This document shows, piece after piece, positions 44,154-56,648 of a stretch of DNA of 64,000 nt. How positions within the stretch are numbered: the stretch's first letter is position 1; the number at the start of each line of letters is the position of its first letter. The translations under genes and the position numbers were made by a program. Source of the DNA: Casuarina equisetifolia. Taxonomy: Eukaryota > Streptophyta > Magnoliopsida > Fagales > Casuarinaceae. The stretch lies in assembly GCA_028551475.1 (NCBI GenBank), contig CM052356.1:6954001-7018000 (forward strand). Reading direction: 5' to 3'. The notes beneath the pieces are model-generated. The model had not been told where the DNA came from. It made no database searches and worked only from the letters and a program-made list of their open reading frames with translations.

Positions 44154-47100
44154 ATGCGGCCTCTAATGGCGAGAGCGCCACCTCAGACTCTCTTACCCCC
44201 CCTGCAACCAATCACGCGCGCGCCTTTGCCTGTCAGAGCCAAAAGCCTCAAAATCTCCGCCGTCCACGTCAGCACCCTGACAATGGGAAGTCACGTCGAG
44301 CCTCACCCGTCTTTTGAAGTCATCGCCGGCGGGGAAGCTCGCGAGTCGATTCTCCCGGCGCTGGATTCTCTAGTCCGTCCGTACATTCCGTTTCCATTCA
44401 TCGGATGGAACTGCCACGTGGAGACCATCTTCGCCTCTTTTTTCCGGTCTCTGCCGGACGTCAAGCTCCGCCGGGAATGCCTTCGCACGAAGGATAACGG
44501 TTCCGTCGCCCTCGACTGGGTCTCCGGGGACGACCGTCGGTTGCCGCCTGAGTCTCCGATCCTTATTCTGCTGGTTCGTCTACTGATTGTTACTATTGTT
44601 TTCAAATTAAATGATTTGGATTTTACATCCACTTCGAAATTAGAATTCAGTGTTAATCGTTATATAGCTTCTCAGTGGTGTTAATGAATGGTTGCAGCCA
44701 GGTTTAACAGGAGGGAGCGGGGATACGTACGTGAGACACATGTTGGTTAGGGCCAAAAGCAAAGGTTGGCGTGTTGTTGTGTTCAATAGCCGAGGCTGTG
44801 GAAATAGCCCCGTCACCACTCCTCAGGTACGAGTTCTAGTGCAGATTCTGGTGGATCAGTTGTTCTCTAAGCTTGGAAATATATATTTATGTTTTTCAAG
44901 TGTGTTCAGAATGAACTTTGAGTTGTTAATTAGCTGGTTGTCCAAAGAAATTAAGTTAATAGAAGTAGTATATGCAATCATTTTATTAAGACTTTAATCG
45001 AGCAGGCTGAAAATTGTTTCAAGAATCGTACTTGGACTCGATTGACCAACTTTTAGTTTTTGAATCAAATAACTTGCCGAGATCCTAGAGTTCGGTAACA
45101 ATAGATATGAAGAGAAAAATTATTCTAGCTTCCTAATTGGACTACTTTGGCCAATTAAACAATTTCGAAGAGGAAGTTAATTTGTTAGCAAGGCTTTGGC
45201 AATGTAAGCGGTTTAGACGGCTACGTTATCAGAAATACTTTATCAGCCAATTAAATGACTAAGGATAGTCAATACGATAAGAAAGCCATGTTAGTGGGTA
45301 AACAAGTGGTAGAACAAGCTGAAAACTGTAGTTGATTACCAGAAACAAGCTAATAATAACACACAAGACCATGGTCAAGTTTAAAAAATCTTATCCATGT
45401 AGGATGATGCTTGCAATGATAATGAATTTGTAACTTTCTGAGGGATCTGTGGCTCGTTCAAGGAAGAAAATGAGCTAAGATAAAACTGCAAGGGTTTAGT
45501 TTGGTTCCCCTCTCTGTACCCACAACTCCCTCTCCCTCCTCTCCCTGCGTGGGTTGTTGATCCTCCTTGTTATAGGAGAAGGCTCCCTGGATATTGTTTG
45601 GAAGTTTTTCATACTTCTGACACGTTTTGTCACTGTTACATCACTTTTCAGTCCTACTTATGTTTTTCCAGGCCTTTTCTGATGATTTGCGCTCTGTGTT
45701 ACTTTGTTATACCCCTTATTTTGCACCCTTTAAATAAGAAACTAGTTTCAACTCTGTTTTGCCCTGTGTTCTACTAAAACTCCCACTTTCACATGAATTA
45801 GGAGTGGTTTCTCATGCTTTGTCACTGGATTCTGTCCTCAGACGAAATTGGCTAGTTGCTTTTTCTAGGTGGACAAATGAAGTCTATTCAAATGCCACTT
45901 GTTTGCTTAGAGTTACTAGCTCTTTTCTTTTTCCCTTTTTGAGACTTCAGTTATTTTTTAAATCTCAAAGATTGCTGCTCCTGACACATGGACCCATCAT
46001 TTACCATGATCCAATCCGATCTTTTCTTTACATAACTGGCTTGCTACTTGGACCACTTGGATTAAACCACTCAGAAGGGTCTTAGTATGGAGAAGTGATA
46101 CTTTTGTTAGGTTCTGCATTTGTATTGTGGGACTCTTCTGTCATAGTATGTGCTTATCTCGTAACTTTTTTGGTGCAGTTCTATTCAGCTTCCTTTCTAG
46201 GAGATATCCGTGAAGTAGTGGGACATGTTGGAACTCGGTACCCTAAAGCTAATTTATATGCTGTTGGTTGGTCTCTTGGGGCAAACATTCTTGTTCGATA
46301 TTTGGGACAGGTATGTAGTATGCATTTTTCTCATTTTCTTTCTTTACTTTGCTGTCAAATGTGACTTGCTTTCGGCTAAGTTTTCTCCACAAGTTGATGT
46401 TCTTGTTTTAATTGTTTTGCTTTCTCAGAATCACTCTCTTCATTACTTAATGCCTTCATGAGAAATTTAGGATGGTCTTAGAAGATTCTATTAATTTTAA
46501 GTTTGCCTGTTGCAAATATATTAAGAGGAGACTAATACTTTAAACCTTTCTTGAATTAATAATATGGCATAGTCAGACACCACTAAACCTAAAAGTTTAA
46601 GCCTATGGGTTGCTTCTTATTATATAGCCGTTGTTACTCTTACTAACATATTGACACTATTCATGTATACTCAATAATTTAGGATCTACTGTGACAATAA
46701 TCTTAGGCTAGCTTGTCTGTTTAGACTTGAATTTGTTAATGAATTCAGGTTGTTGGACTATACAGTCATTTTCTGCTTGACTCAACTCATCCTCACCTTT
46801 AATCCAATAGGGAATTCTACTCTGAGCGTTCTTTCCATCATGCTCTACCTAGGGCCATATTCCCAATCACAGGTCATATTTGTGTTTATTTAGTATCTTA
46901 ATTTGAAATGCACTTTATATGTTCCCTGTCACATATTTGAAATCTATTTCATGCCCAAATTGTAGTTCACAGATTTATGCCAGTGTCAGTACCAAATCAA
47001 ATGTTGTTCTCCAAAGGAAAAGGGAGAAAGTTCAATAAGGAGTTTGTAATAAGCTTGTTATGCAACTTTAAATCTCAGCTAATTGTACTCTAGTTAATCT

Positions 47101-49451
47101 TGAATACCTGAAATGCTAAAGCCTCTCTCTTTGAAGAGTTTTTATTGTTTGGTTGTAAGGAGCTACTCTTAGAATGGTTTTTTATGCTTTGCTTCTTTCC
47201 ACTTCACCACAAATCTGCTACTCTTTCATTTATATTTTTGTTGTGTGACTTGCAGGAATCTCATACTTGCCCGCTTTCTGGTGCTGTGTCAATGTGTAAT
47301 CCTTTCAATTTGGTCATTGCAGATGAGGACTTCCATAAGGGCTTTAACAATGTCTATGACAAAGCTCTCGCACGTTCTCTGTGTGAAATTTTCAAGAAGT
47401 AATCCTTTGTCTCCTTTTACTTATTTAACTTGAGGTTGATTTCTATGCATGTAGAAAGTATTGCCTGAAATCTTTTTCTCCTTTTTAGGCATGCTCTTCT
47501 CTTTGAAGATATGGGTGGTGAATACAATATCCCACTAGCTGCCACGGCAAAGTCCGTCAGGGATTTTGATGAAGGACTAACCCGTGGTACGTGTTTCTCA
47601 TGCATGAGAATATCTATTTGTGGATGAGATGGTATGTCTTGATCTTAGAACATCTTTCATAATCCTTGCAGTTTCATTTGGTTTCAAGTCAGTGGATGAC
47701 TACTACTCAAATTCCAGTAGTTCAGACTCAATAAAGCATGTTGGCATACCTTTGCTTTGCATTCAGGTAATTTCTGTTCCACTTCTAGATACTTGAAACA
47801 ATTTGGTGTGCTTTTATATTTTGGATATATGAGGCATGAGTTTAAGAATTTTGCAAAGAATTTTTAGGTTGTCTTTGGCATTTGCTATCGCTTCACATGT
47901 TAGTGGTTTGCAGGCAGCAAATGACCCAATTGCTCCGGCTAGGGGAATTCCTCGTGAAGATATCCAGGTTTGTTGTCGCTCCTTTGTCTCCTGAGCATAT
48001 ATGCTAGTTTTATTCCCTCAAGGAGTAATTGCTTGCTTCTTCTTCGGGTGTCCAACATCATTTTTCTAGTTTATTTATCGAATCAATTTGCTTTAACCCT
48101 TTTCCTTCTGGCTTAATATCTCCTGCACAACCTCTTATACCTCATATGGCTTCTACCATTTCCTGCGGTCACATTCTGTTCAAACCCAGAGATTGTTATT
48201 CATTTTATCCTGCCTTTTATACTTAAGATAGACTGCTGCGAGTCCCCCAAATGAAGTTAATCATACTTGATCTCCTCCGGATTACAAGAACTTAAATAAT
48301 CTCATTTTGTTCTGTTCATCTTGATGCCTAATGGCAGTAGCTCAGCCTGCATCAATTGCAACTCTCCCATGTACTTTCTACCATCCAAAATTGGATTGTA
48401 GGATCTTAAAAGCCTATAAAAGTAATGTTGCTTAATTATTGTTTATACTTTGAAGGGATAATGTATTTTCGTAAAACCTGTCATATGGCAAAATAACTTG
48501 TGGGTATAGTGGTGACCTGGAATGCTTACGAACTTCCTCTTAGTCTGCTTGAAACTTTAAGAAGAACTTCCAATATTGACAAGTACAAGCACCATTTACC
48601 TTGGGATAAAACATTCGCAGCTACTCAAATTGTTAAAAAAAAGTTTCAAGTATCCTACAAAATCAACCTGAGGAATCCTTCATCCTATTTACATTTCTCT
48701 CCCTCTCTCTCTCTCTCTCTCTCATTGCTTGATTCATTTTGGGTGCAATATTTTCGAAGTCATAAAATAAATTTTGTTTGGGGGAATAGTCACGAAGGGC
48801 CTATACCAAACTTGCAGAAAGAAGATAAAAGTGGCCCAGAGGCCTTGAGAATACTCCAATTTGACACTTAGCCTACTCCATGTGGCAGAGATTTAGAGAA
48901 GACAAAAAAGGTTGTAGGTGTAATTTGGACTCTCCTGTTTAACTGGAATTGTCTTCCGATCAATGAATTTAAAGCTCCATTTGCGATGTGTTTAAGCTAT
49001 AGAGATACTAATTAACGATGGAAAAAAGAAAAAGAAAAAGAAAGACAGGCCTGTTCTGAGGTTTGAAATGATTAAGGACCGCCACCTTGTTATTTGCTAT
49101 ATACCATGTCTTTCCCGGTTCCAGGGATAGTTCCTTCGGAAATTTTTGATTTAAGAAGACATTTCCTTTCTATGTGATTTCTCCTCGTTCTACTTCCCTT
49201 TCTTACTGAGTGCATATGCACTGCTATTGATGTAGGAAAATCCAAATTGTTTGTTGATAGTGACGCCCAAAGGGGGCCATCTCGGGTGGGTTGCTGGTGT
49301 TGAAGCTCCTTATGGGGCTCCCTGGACTGATCCTATTGTGATGGATTACCTTCAGCATCTAGAGAGAGGAGCACCTCAAGGCCTCGCATCTTGTAGTAAT
49401 TCAGTAGCCTTGAAGCAATGTACAGAGGGCTTGCAGAGCCTAGAAGTGTAG
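44154..49451 (+). CDS. EMB8-like alpha/beta hydrolase
   Basis: Eight coding exons: 44154-44573, 44698-44826, 46179-46310, 47256-47398, 47489-47586, 47672-47766, 47914-47967 and 49236-49451, 428 aa in frame. It belongs to the YheT/embryogenesis-associated EMB8 family of alpha/beta hydrolases; physiological substrate unknown. The catalytic triad is visible: nucleophile Ser215 in GWSLG, Asp343 in AANDPIAP and His372 in GGHLGW. Other family blocks are PGLTGGSGDTYVRHML, FNSRGCGNSPV, SGAVSMCNPFNL, LFEDMGGEYNIP and FDEGLTRVSFGFKS. The N-terminus (about 1-45) is basic and rich in Pro, Ala, Leu and Thr and could be a plastid transit peptide. Introns 2 and 7 are long (1352 and 1268 bp). No exon appears missing: the joined protein follows the family without gaps. 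Confidence 0.95.
48688..48723. repeat. CT microsatellite in EMB8-like intron 7
   Basis: (CT)n run with one interruption, inside the intron 47968-49235. Confidence 0.85.
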
Positions 49452-52400
49452 CTGACACATGCTTTGCATTCTTCAATATTATTTTTCAATTAATTGACAT
49501 TCGGTCTTGCAATAATGATGATGTACTAAGAAGTGCAACAAGTAAGAAGATTTCATCAAATTGTTTCTTCTTACATGCTGTCACTTGAGCCTAACAGTCA
49601 GATGCAACAGTATTGAATCATACATTTAAAATATTATTTTATAGGATGAACTTTCAGAAATAATTGAAGCACAATTCAGATTATCTTCTATCTTATCTGC
49701 TTGCACAACATCACTCTCCTGAAGAATGCGTTCCAGATCTGATGCTGCAATAGAAAACACTTAATGGTACAATTGTTGTTGTATCCTATAAATGTTGAAT
49801 TCTACTTTCTGCTTTAGGGCATTGTTCATTTACAGGTTTAACCACATATCCTGGGGTAGTATTCATGCAGGCTTCCCCAAGTCTCTTGTGCATTTTCCTG
49901 CACTGCTGTAAAAAGTGAGCATGTGAAGAGCATCCCAAGTAAGACAAAAAAGAATGAGGTAACATTCTATCCTAAACTTTGTTTTCCTTTCCATCAATAT
50001 AGAAATTCCGTCAGAGTGATCTCTCTAAGAGACTGAATTAACACGATTCAATACTATGCTTTATTCTGTCACCATTTTCGTGGTCTTCAATTTCATTCAA
50101 TTCTGCACAAAATCTTGGCCATCCATAGTGCTTGCAACCTTTCTGGCTTGTCCTTACATCTCAATGAACAGTCCGGTGCTTTGGCTTGATGCCTTGTCGA
50201 TGAAAGTATAATGTTCTTTTCTTGCACGGGATTGGATAAGGATTCGCTATCTTCCTGACACGTTCCCGTTGCCCTGTTCAAGGTAGGTATTCCGCATGCA
50301 TATGGGATATGTACATGATATAGAAATCCATAAAACAGCTGGTGTTCTTGATTGACCAATAAACTAGTTGCAATGTTGCATTTGAAAGGTCGGGGGGACA
50401 TACTGTTAGAAAGGCTCTAGCCGCCTCCATTAGTTATATGGTTTTGGTCAATGTCACACAGGAAATTCTAGAAAAAAGATGATGCCCAGGAAGGGTATCG
50501 ATATTTATCAGGATCTGACTACGACACCCATTAGATCACCTTGAAAGGATAATTTTTGAGGATCAATATGGTTACACGTTTACATCAGATGACTTGAATG
50601 GAGATATTGTTACTTTGAAATCAATAAATGAGGAAAAAAAATCTACAACATTTTGGGCTTGCTTTAAGAGTAGGTTACACAATATTTTTCACTAGTCAGT
50701 TCAAAGGAACAAAATCAAGGCTTATCTACAGCCTCCATATATAGTGTACTATCACATCTTTCTGGGCCAATACCGTACAGGTAGTGATAAGGCCTCTATT
50801 GTCTGTTGCGACTCCAAGTTACACACGTGTTCACACTTTGTTCCTAGTCTATTCAATGGTGGTGCGTGGATGGATATGCAACCTTTAGAAAGCAAATCAT
50901 AATCCCAATTGGACGAATGGGTCGCTATCATTGGTGGGCCACAGTTTGTGTGGATTTTGTCAGTGGACCCATCGTCCACTACTTCCACCGTGTCTCTCGC
51001 GCTCTTCTTCAGACGTTTCTTCTTAGCCCCATGGTGGGACCGTAACGTATTTGAAACTTCTGTGCCTGGTCATCATTTGGATTGAAGGCGCTCATGTGCA
51101 CTCACATTTCACACACATGGTCGAGCTGCTTTAAGAGTTAAATTATGAGACTGAAGAAGGATTTTCTAGTTAGTTGTCAAGGTATGATTATAAAATTTGA
51201 ACTGTCCCTTGTTGATCCTTTCATAAGAGGAAATAAAAAAAGCTAAGACACATGGATTGAAGTAATTTAAAAGTTAGAAGATGAGACTTTAGATTGCTTC
51301 CTTAGTCCTAGTCAAAACTGATGCTCTTCGCCACATGTTTCCCATTTTTCTTGAGCTTAATACATGCAAGGGATGCCTGAATAAACAATCTAAGACATAG
51401 TCAGCAAAATTACGCGTTAAAGGATGAAGCTGAAGATGGATTCCTTGATCAATTGTTAAGAAAAGCCAAGAGGTTTTGAACTTACCTAGTCTATATCTGA
51501 ACTGATGTTTCTACCTGTAGAAAGAATGGAAATTTCAGGTAGCTTGAAATCATAGATAATATGAACTACTGCAGGTAAAAGTTGGGTGGCAATATTTGAA
51601 TGTTATGGTCGAAGCCACAGAAGAAGAAAGGCCCCACCTCCCAAAGTGAATTTGAGGGGCGGCTTGTACTTGTCCAAATTTTGAAGCCAGGTACTTGCAG
51701 GATCTTAATTTTCAACCTCGTGCCGCGATGTCGAGTTCCCATGAATTTGGACATCAAATTGACAAAGAAATGCCCGAAATTGCTTGACAATTTGCTTTGT
51801 GAGAGCTGAATATTATATGCATTTAGGATAACGATTGGATTGGCGGTGCAAAAAGTTTGATTCGGACTGAAAATTTGCAAGTAGAAAATTATGAAAATGC
51901 CAATTCAGCAAAAGAAGAAAAGCTTCGAAAGCATGCTCTCAAGTAAGACCCACAAAGCTAAATGCAATGAACAGATCTGTGTGTTTATCTTCCTTCCAGA
52001 TTTTGCTAGTAGCTTCTGTACAGAAAACGAAGCTCTGAAAAAGAGGGCTAAGAAGAGAATATGTATATGTTTTTCATATCATAGTATTTCTTGCAGCTAA
52101 GTCCTTTTCCATCGTCATTCGTTCCGGATAAGAAGATTTTGGATAGTGCACAATGCATGATGATGACGAAGACAATGGATAAATGACTCGTGGAATATAC
52201 ATAGGATCTCCTCCTCACCCACCTTCTGCGCAAGTCTGTCTCATCATAGCAGCACAAAATATCCATTGCTGGTGCTCCTGAAGTTATTCAAAGTGAACTA
52301 ACTTTCCTCTTTTCGACTCGCAGATAGAAGAAAAGACAAAATGCGTTAGAAGTTAACTAAATGTGTAACTCACATTAACTATGAGTAGGCATCTTAAAAA

Positions 52401-52675
52401 TTTTATGACAGAAGCCTTATGTCACCTAAATTCTGTTTTTTTTTTTTTTTTTTTTTAAATAAAGAAAGACTTACTACTTTAATATTTACTTATGAGTAAA
52501 ATTGACCAATCTAACAAATAGGAGAGAATACAGTAGTAATACTACCCATTCATCATCATATGCAAGTCCTGAGCCCTCTAACTCTTAACCCATGACAGAG
52601 TATTCTTATTTCTGAGATCAATGAAGAACTTGAACTGAAAGGCTCTATATCTTGCAGAAATTCCAGAACCTGGGC
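49452..52675. other. Intergenic, no gene recognised
   Basis: Includes the EMB8-like 3' UTR. Open frames at 50093-50401 (minus, 102 aa) and 51566-51880 (minus, 104 aa) lack domains, biased composition or splice context. A 20-base poly-T run lies near 52436-52456. Confidence 0.45.
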
Positions 52676-52942
52676 TTAAGGTATCTGGTGAATTTGGATT
52701 CTTCTGATTTTCTTTTCACCAGTCATTCCCTCTTCTGCAAAAGCAGCCACAGTCCCTCCTGTAGTCTTTTCAACACGAAAACACCACAAAAAAGTTAAGC
52801 TGACTAGTTTCGCAGATTTGACAGCAGAAGTGTTGCCATGAGATGTGTGTAATCGCGACGTTTGTAAATTGAAATTGATTAGAAAGAAATGAAGAACACA
52901 GAGAAGAAAACACGAAGAAATAAAGCTAATTAGTTGATGCAT
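52676..52942 (-). CDS. Doubtful small secreted-peptide ORF
   Basis: Uninterrupted minus-strand frame of 88 codons from ATG at 52942 (93 from ATG at 52957). The first 25 residues are strongly hydrophobic after a short polar start (MHQLISFISSCFLLCVLHFF), as in a signal peptide. The rest is basic/polar and ends GEKKIRRIQIHQIP. It does not match CLE, RGF, CEP, IDA, PSK or CIF signatures that I know. No TATA box is obvious. It could be a chance frame. Confidence 0.25.
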   Translation of the reverse strand: MHQLISFISSCFLLCVLHFFLINFNLQTSRLHTSHGNTSAVKSAKLVSLTFLWCFRVEKTTGGTVAAFAEEGMTGEKKIRRIQIHQIP

Positions 52943-52957
52943 GGAGGGCGGAGTCAT

Positions 52958-53988
52958 TTTTTACTTATTATTGAAAGTAGAGGGAATAGTCTATTTAACT
53001 ATCATTGAGACGAGTGGAGGGGAGTCTTCTTTTATTATGATTAAATGGAAAAGAAGGCAGACTTCTCTGAATACAATTGTGGCACGAGAAATTATCAAGT
53101 GACGTCAATGGCCGAAACATCTTACAGCACAACCCACTTCCTTCTATTTGGATAAAGAAAGACAAGTAGCCAAGAGAAGACGACCATTGTTTTCAACCAT
53201 CATTTCCACGAAAACGCAATTTGGGGAAAGGATGATCTAAATCCAATTTAGAAGTGGTTCGCGGGTCGGTGAAGGTCTAATCTTCAACCTCTTTGTGAAT
53301 TCAAACGACATGAGTGACGTTTGAATTGTAGCAAGATAGATTAAAAAAATTATAATTTTACATGTTACATTAAAATGATGATTTTTTAAGTTGTATATAA
53401 ATAGTATAGTTGAGATGATAAAGAAGACTCGTGTAAAAAATTTTACGCGTATTTTAAGATGTATCATTGATGAATATCACCTAATGAATATTGTTATTAG
53501 GTAAAATAGACCGATATCCCTTAAGTTATGAAAACTTATTCTATGTGTATTTACTAGAAGACTTAGATATCTCCCAAATTGGTGTAAAGAGTTTGATTTT
53601 CTTGTTTGCCCGGAACTTCCCCCTTTAGTCTGTTTTGTGGGTCATATTCACAATGATACTATCTTAGGGAGAAAATTCAAGATTTTTACAGTAACCCCTC
53701 AAAGAGGACCATATTCACTGTACCTTAAACAACCGCTGAGGTAAGATTTCCTTCCCACACGCAGGAAAGAAAAGAAAAAAAAAAAAAAAAAGGAAAAAGT
53801 TTAGTTCATAACGTTCGTCACTATTTTTAATCAATCAATTCAGATTGAAACATCAAAAAACCCAACGTGCTCTGGCAGTCATTCTATAAATGCATGAAGG
53901 CCAATCCCGGAACTACTCGCCTTCTCACTATCTCTCATCTCTAACCTTCTCTTCCGAAGCCTACCCTCTCTGTTTGTCTTCCAGTGCC
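52958..53988. other. Intergenic and MGL promoter
   Basis: No gene. Contains an A-rich tract at 53768-53791 and, from about 53800, the MGL core promoter and leader (TATA box listed separately). Confidence 0.55.
53885..53891 (+). promoter_or_regulatory. TATA box of the methionine gamma-lyase gene
   Basis: TATAAAT at 53885-53891, 98 bp before the ATG at 53989. A start site about 30 bp downstream would leave a leader of about 70 nt. The in-frame ATG at 53890 overlaps this box and so cannot be in the mRNA if the box is used. Confidence 0.65.
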
Positions 53989-56648
53989 ATGGCTGAAACC
54001 AGAGGCCAGAGCTTTGTCTTCTCTGAGAAGAAAAGAGGCAGCTCCGATGACTGGGATAGCGAGAATTTCATCGCCACCAAGAAACAACAAACGCACTCGG
54101 CGTGGGAGGACCCGGCGGCGGCTTTAGCTGCGGTGAGACATGAGTTTGGGGAGCATGGTGGGGTGAACATGTCCATCGAGGCCTCGGCCACCTTCACGGT
54201 GATGGAGCCCGAGACTCTGAGCCGCATGTTCACTGGCGAGCTTGGCCCGGACCGTGACTTCTTCATCTACAGCCGTCATTTCAACCCCACGGTGCTTAAT
54301 CTCAGCCGTCAGATGGCGGCTCTGGAGGGCACCGAGGCAGCGTACTGCACCTCCAGCGGCATGGCCGCGATCTCCTCCGCGCTCCTCCAGCTCGTCAGCA
54401 GCGGTGGACACGTGGTCGCCTCGCGGGCCCTCTACGGTGGCACCCATGCCCTGCTGAGTCACTTCCTCCCCAGAACCTGCAACATTACCACCACGTTCGT
54501 CAACATCGACGACCTAGAAGTGGTGAACGACGCCATCGTCCGTGGCCATACCAAGGTCCTCTACTTCGAGTCCATCTCCAACCCTGCACTCCAGGTCGCT
54601 AATGTGCCCGAACTTAGCCGCATAGCCCACGAGAAAGGAGTCACCGTCGTCGTCGACAACACTTTCTCCCCGATGGTGCTCTCCCCGGCTAAACGTGGCG
54701 CCGACGTCGTTATTCATAGTATCTCCAAGTTCATCAGCGGTGCGGCCGATATCATCGCGGGTACGTAGCTTCCGTTTCTCTATTTTTGTCGCCCCAATTC
54801 TATACCGTACACGCGTCCTGGTACTTGACTCCCTATTAGTTGGAAATTGAAATTATCCTCTTAATTTGCAACTTTAGTTAAATCTTTAGTTGGGTAGGTC
54901 TCTATTCTTTTAATCATCAAACGCTTAACTATGTTAAGAGCAGTGATCCTTTCCAAAATAACTAGCAGTTATTTAATCTCAAAACATTTGGTGAAAAAAA
55001 AGCACTATACTTTTGTAATTCGAGGAAAAGCAGTCTTGAAAAGGACAAGGTGGTGAGAGTAAAAGAAAAGGTTTTTAAAAGGTAACTTTTTTCCGATGAG
55101 ACGCAGGATACACTTTGGATTCACGTGTTCAGTTGGTTTCATCTCGTGAATGATGGTGTCGTGATCCAGTTTGCCAACATGCTCGCTTGTAGTATCTATC
55201 TCTAGGAGAGATCCCTACATGTCCCAAGATTCTGGTGTTTTTGTCTTTTGCAGCATGTTCACCGGGTTTTGCAACACGTATTTCTATCAAGAAGTAATGG
55301 GATTTTGGGGTATAAAGGGTGAAACTTAAGATAATAAATAACGTACAGGAGTTGAGAATTTACTATGTAAGACCAAGCTCTGTTTTGTTGGGTCGTCTGT
55401 GGGCAGCAGTCTGTCAGCATATACATGTGATGCATGTTCGTATCTCACCTTTGTTTCTGTGCGTGATGGGGGCCAAGGTCCATGTCCATGGGATTAGAAT
55501 ATTCTTAGAGGAGAGGAGCCTTTGAAAACATATTTCAGAAAAGTGACTCAAGGATTTGTCTTCTCTAAATGGTAGATTCCCACTTAGCCTTGGGTGCTCT
55601 AGCCTTTAATGATCTTACTCATTTACTAGCTAGCTTTGTTTTTTTTTTTTTTTATGAAAAGAGACTCATTTTTGTTCTCGTCCTCTGTGATAGCGATCAT
55701 TTGTGTGAGCTTAATTAAAAAGTGTAATCTACGAATCTTTCCTCAGACAGTGTCCTTATCTCCATATCTTGGAAAGAATCCCTTGTGGGTCCAAACTAAT
55801 TTTTGTTTGATAATGTTTATGTGATTTCGCTTCTCGAGAACGGAATTGAGAGCTTCATTCACGAATGGGTATTGAGGCAAGTGAAGTGATTGTCATTTTC
55901 TGTGTGATAGAGCAGACAGCTAGCTTGCTCTGCATGCTGTGGTCCTCCCAGAATGTATTGTTTTGGCCATGAATTGTGCTTGGAAAAGTAGATTATAGAC
56001 AGTAGTTTTGGACCCTTCTTCTTGCTTTTGACATAAGCTGTCTGATTAAATGTGCCAATTTTGGCAGGAGCTGTGTGTGGGCCTGCAAGCCTTGTGAACG
56101 CCATGATGGATCTCCATCAAGGAGCCCTGATGCTGCTGGGGCCGACGATGAATCCCAAGGTTGCCTTTGAACTGTCAGAAAGAATCCCTCACTTGAGCCT
56201 AAGAGTGAAGGAGCAGTGCCGCCGAGCATTGGTTTTCGCCACCAGGATGAAAAAGATGGGCCTTAAGGTCATCTACCCTGGTCTGGAAGATCACCCCCAC
56301 CACTCTCTTTTGAAGTCCATGGCCAATAAGGAGTATGGGTGCGGTGGAATTCTATGTGTTGATATGGAGACTGTGGAGAGGGCTAACAAATTAATGTACC
56401 ACCTGCAAAATAGCACTCAGTTTGGATTCATGGCAGTCAGCCTGGGATACTATGAGACCCTCATGTCCTGCTCTGGTAGCAGTACCAGTAGTGAGCTGAC
56501 TGATGAGGAGAAGGCCCTGGCCGGAATTTCGCCAGGTTTGGTGAGGATGTCCGTTGGATACCTTGGGACATTGGGGCAGAGATGGAGTCAGTTCGAAAAG
56601 GCCCTTTCCAGGCTGCAGGATACGGGTTCCTTCAACAACAAGTACTGA
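53989..56648 (+). CDS. MGL: Methionine gamma-lyase
   Basis: Two exons, 53989-54760 and 56068-56648, joined in frame to 450 aa across a 1307-bp intron. A cytosolic PLP enzyme that cleaves methionine to methanethiol, 2-oxobutyrate and ammonia; in plants it feeds isoleucine synthesis and methionine turnover. Visible landmarks: HEFGEHGGVNMSIEASATFT, YSRHFNPTVLNLSRQMAALE, AYCTSSGMAAISS (phosphate-binding loop region), LYGGTHALLSHFLPRTCNIT, VVVDNTFSPMVLSPAK with the cofactor Asp, and SISKFISG with the Schiff-base Lys247. The second exon has LLGPTMNPKVAFELSERIPH, QFGFMAVSLGYYETLMSCSG and SPGLVRMSVGY. The match to remembered Arabidopsis MGL is strong along the whole length, and the length fits. The start was chosen from the TATA position and family length; an N-terminal extension from 53890 is not supported. 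Confidence 0.96.

Noticed and set aside
48500-48871. 123-codon plus-strand frame
   Set aside because: Inside EMB8-like intron 7, includes a CT microsatellite, no splice role.
50093-50401. 102-codon minus-strand frame
   Set aside because: No domain, no signal peptide, no promoter or splice context.
53890-53988. N-terminal extension of methionine gamma-lyase
   Set aside because: Its ATG overlaps the TATA box and the family starts at the later ATG.
54124-54462. 112-codon minus-strand frame
   Set aside because: Antisense of methionine gamma-lyase exon 1.
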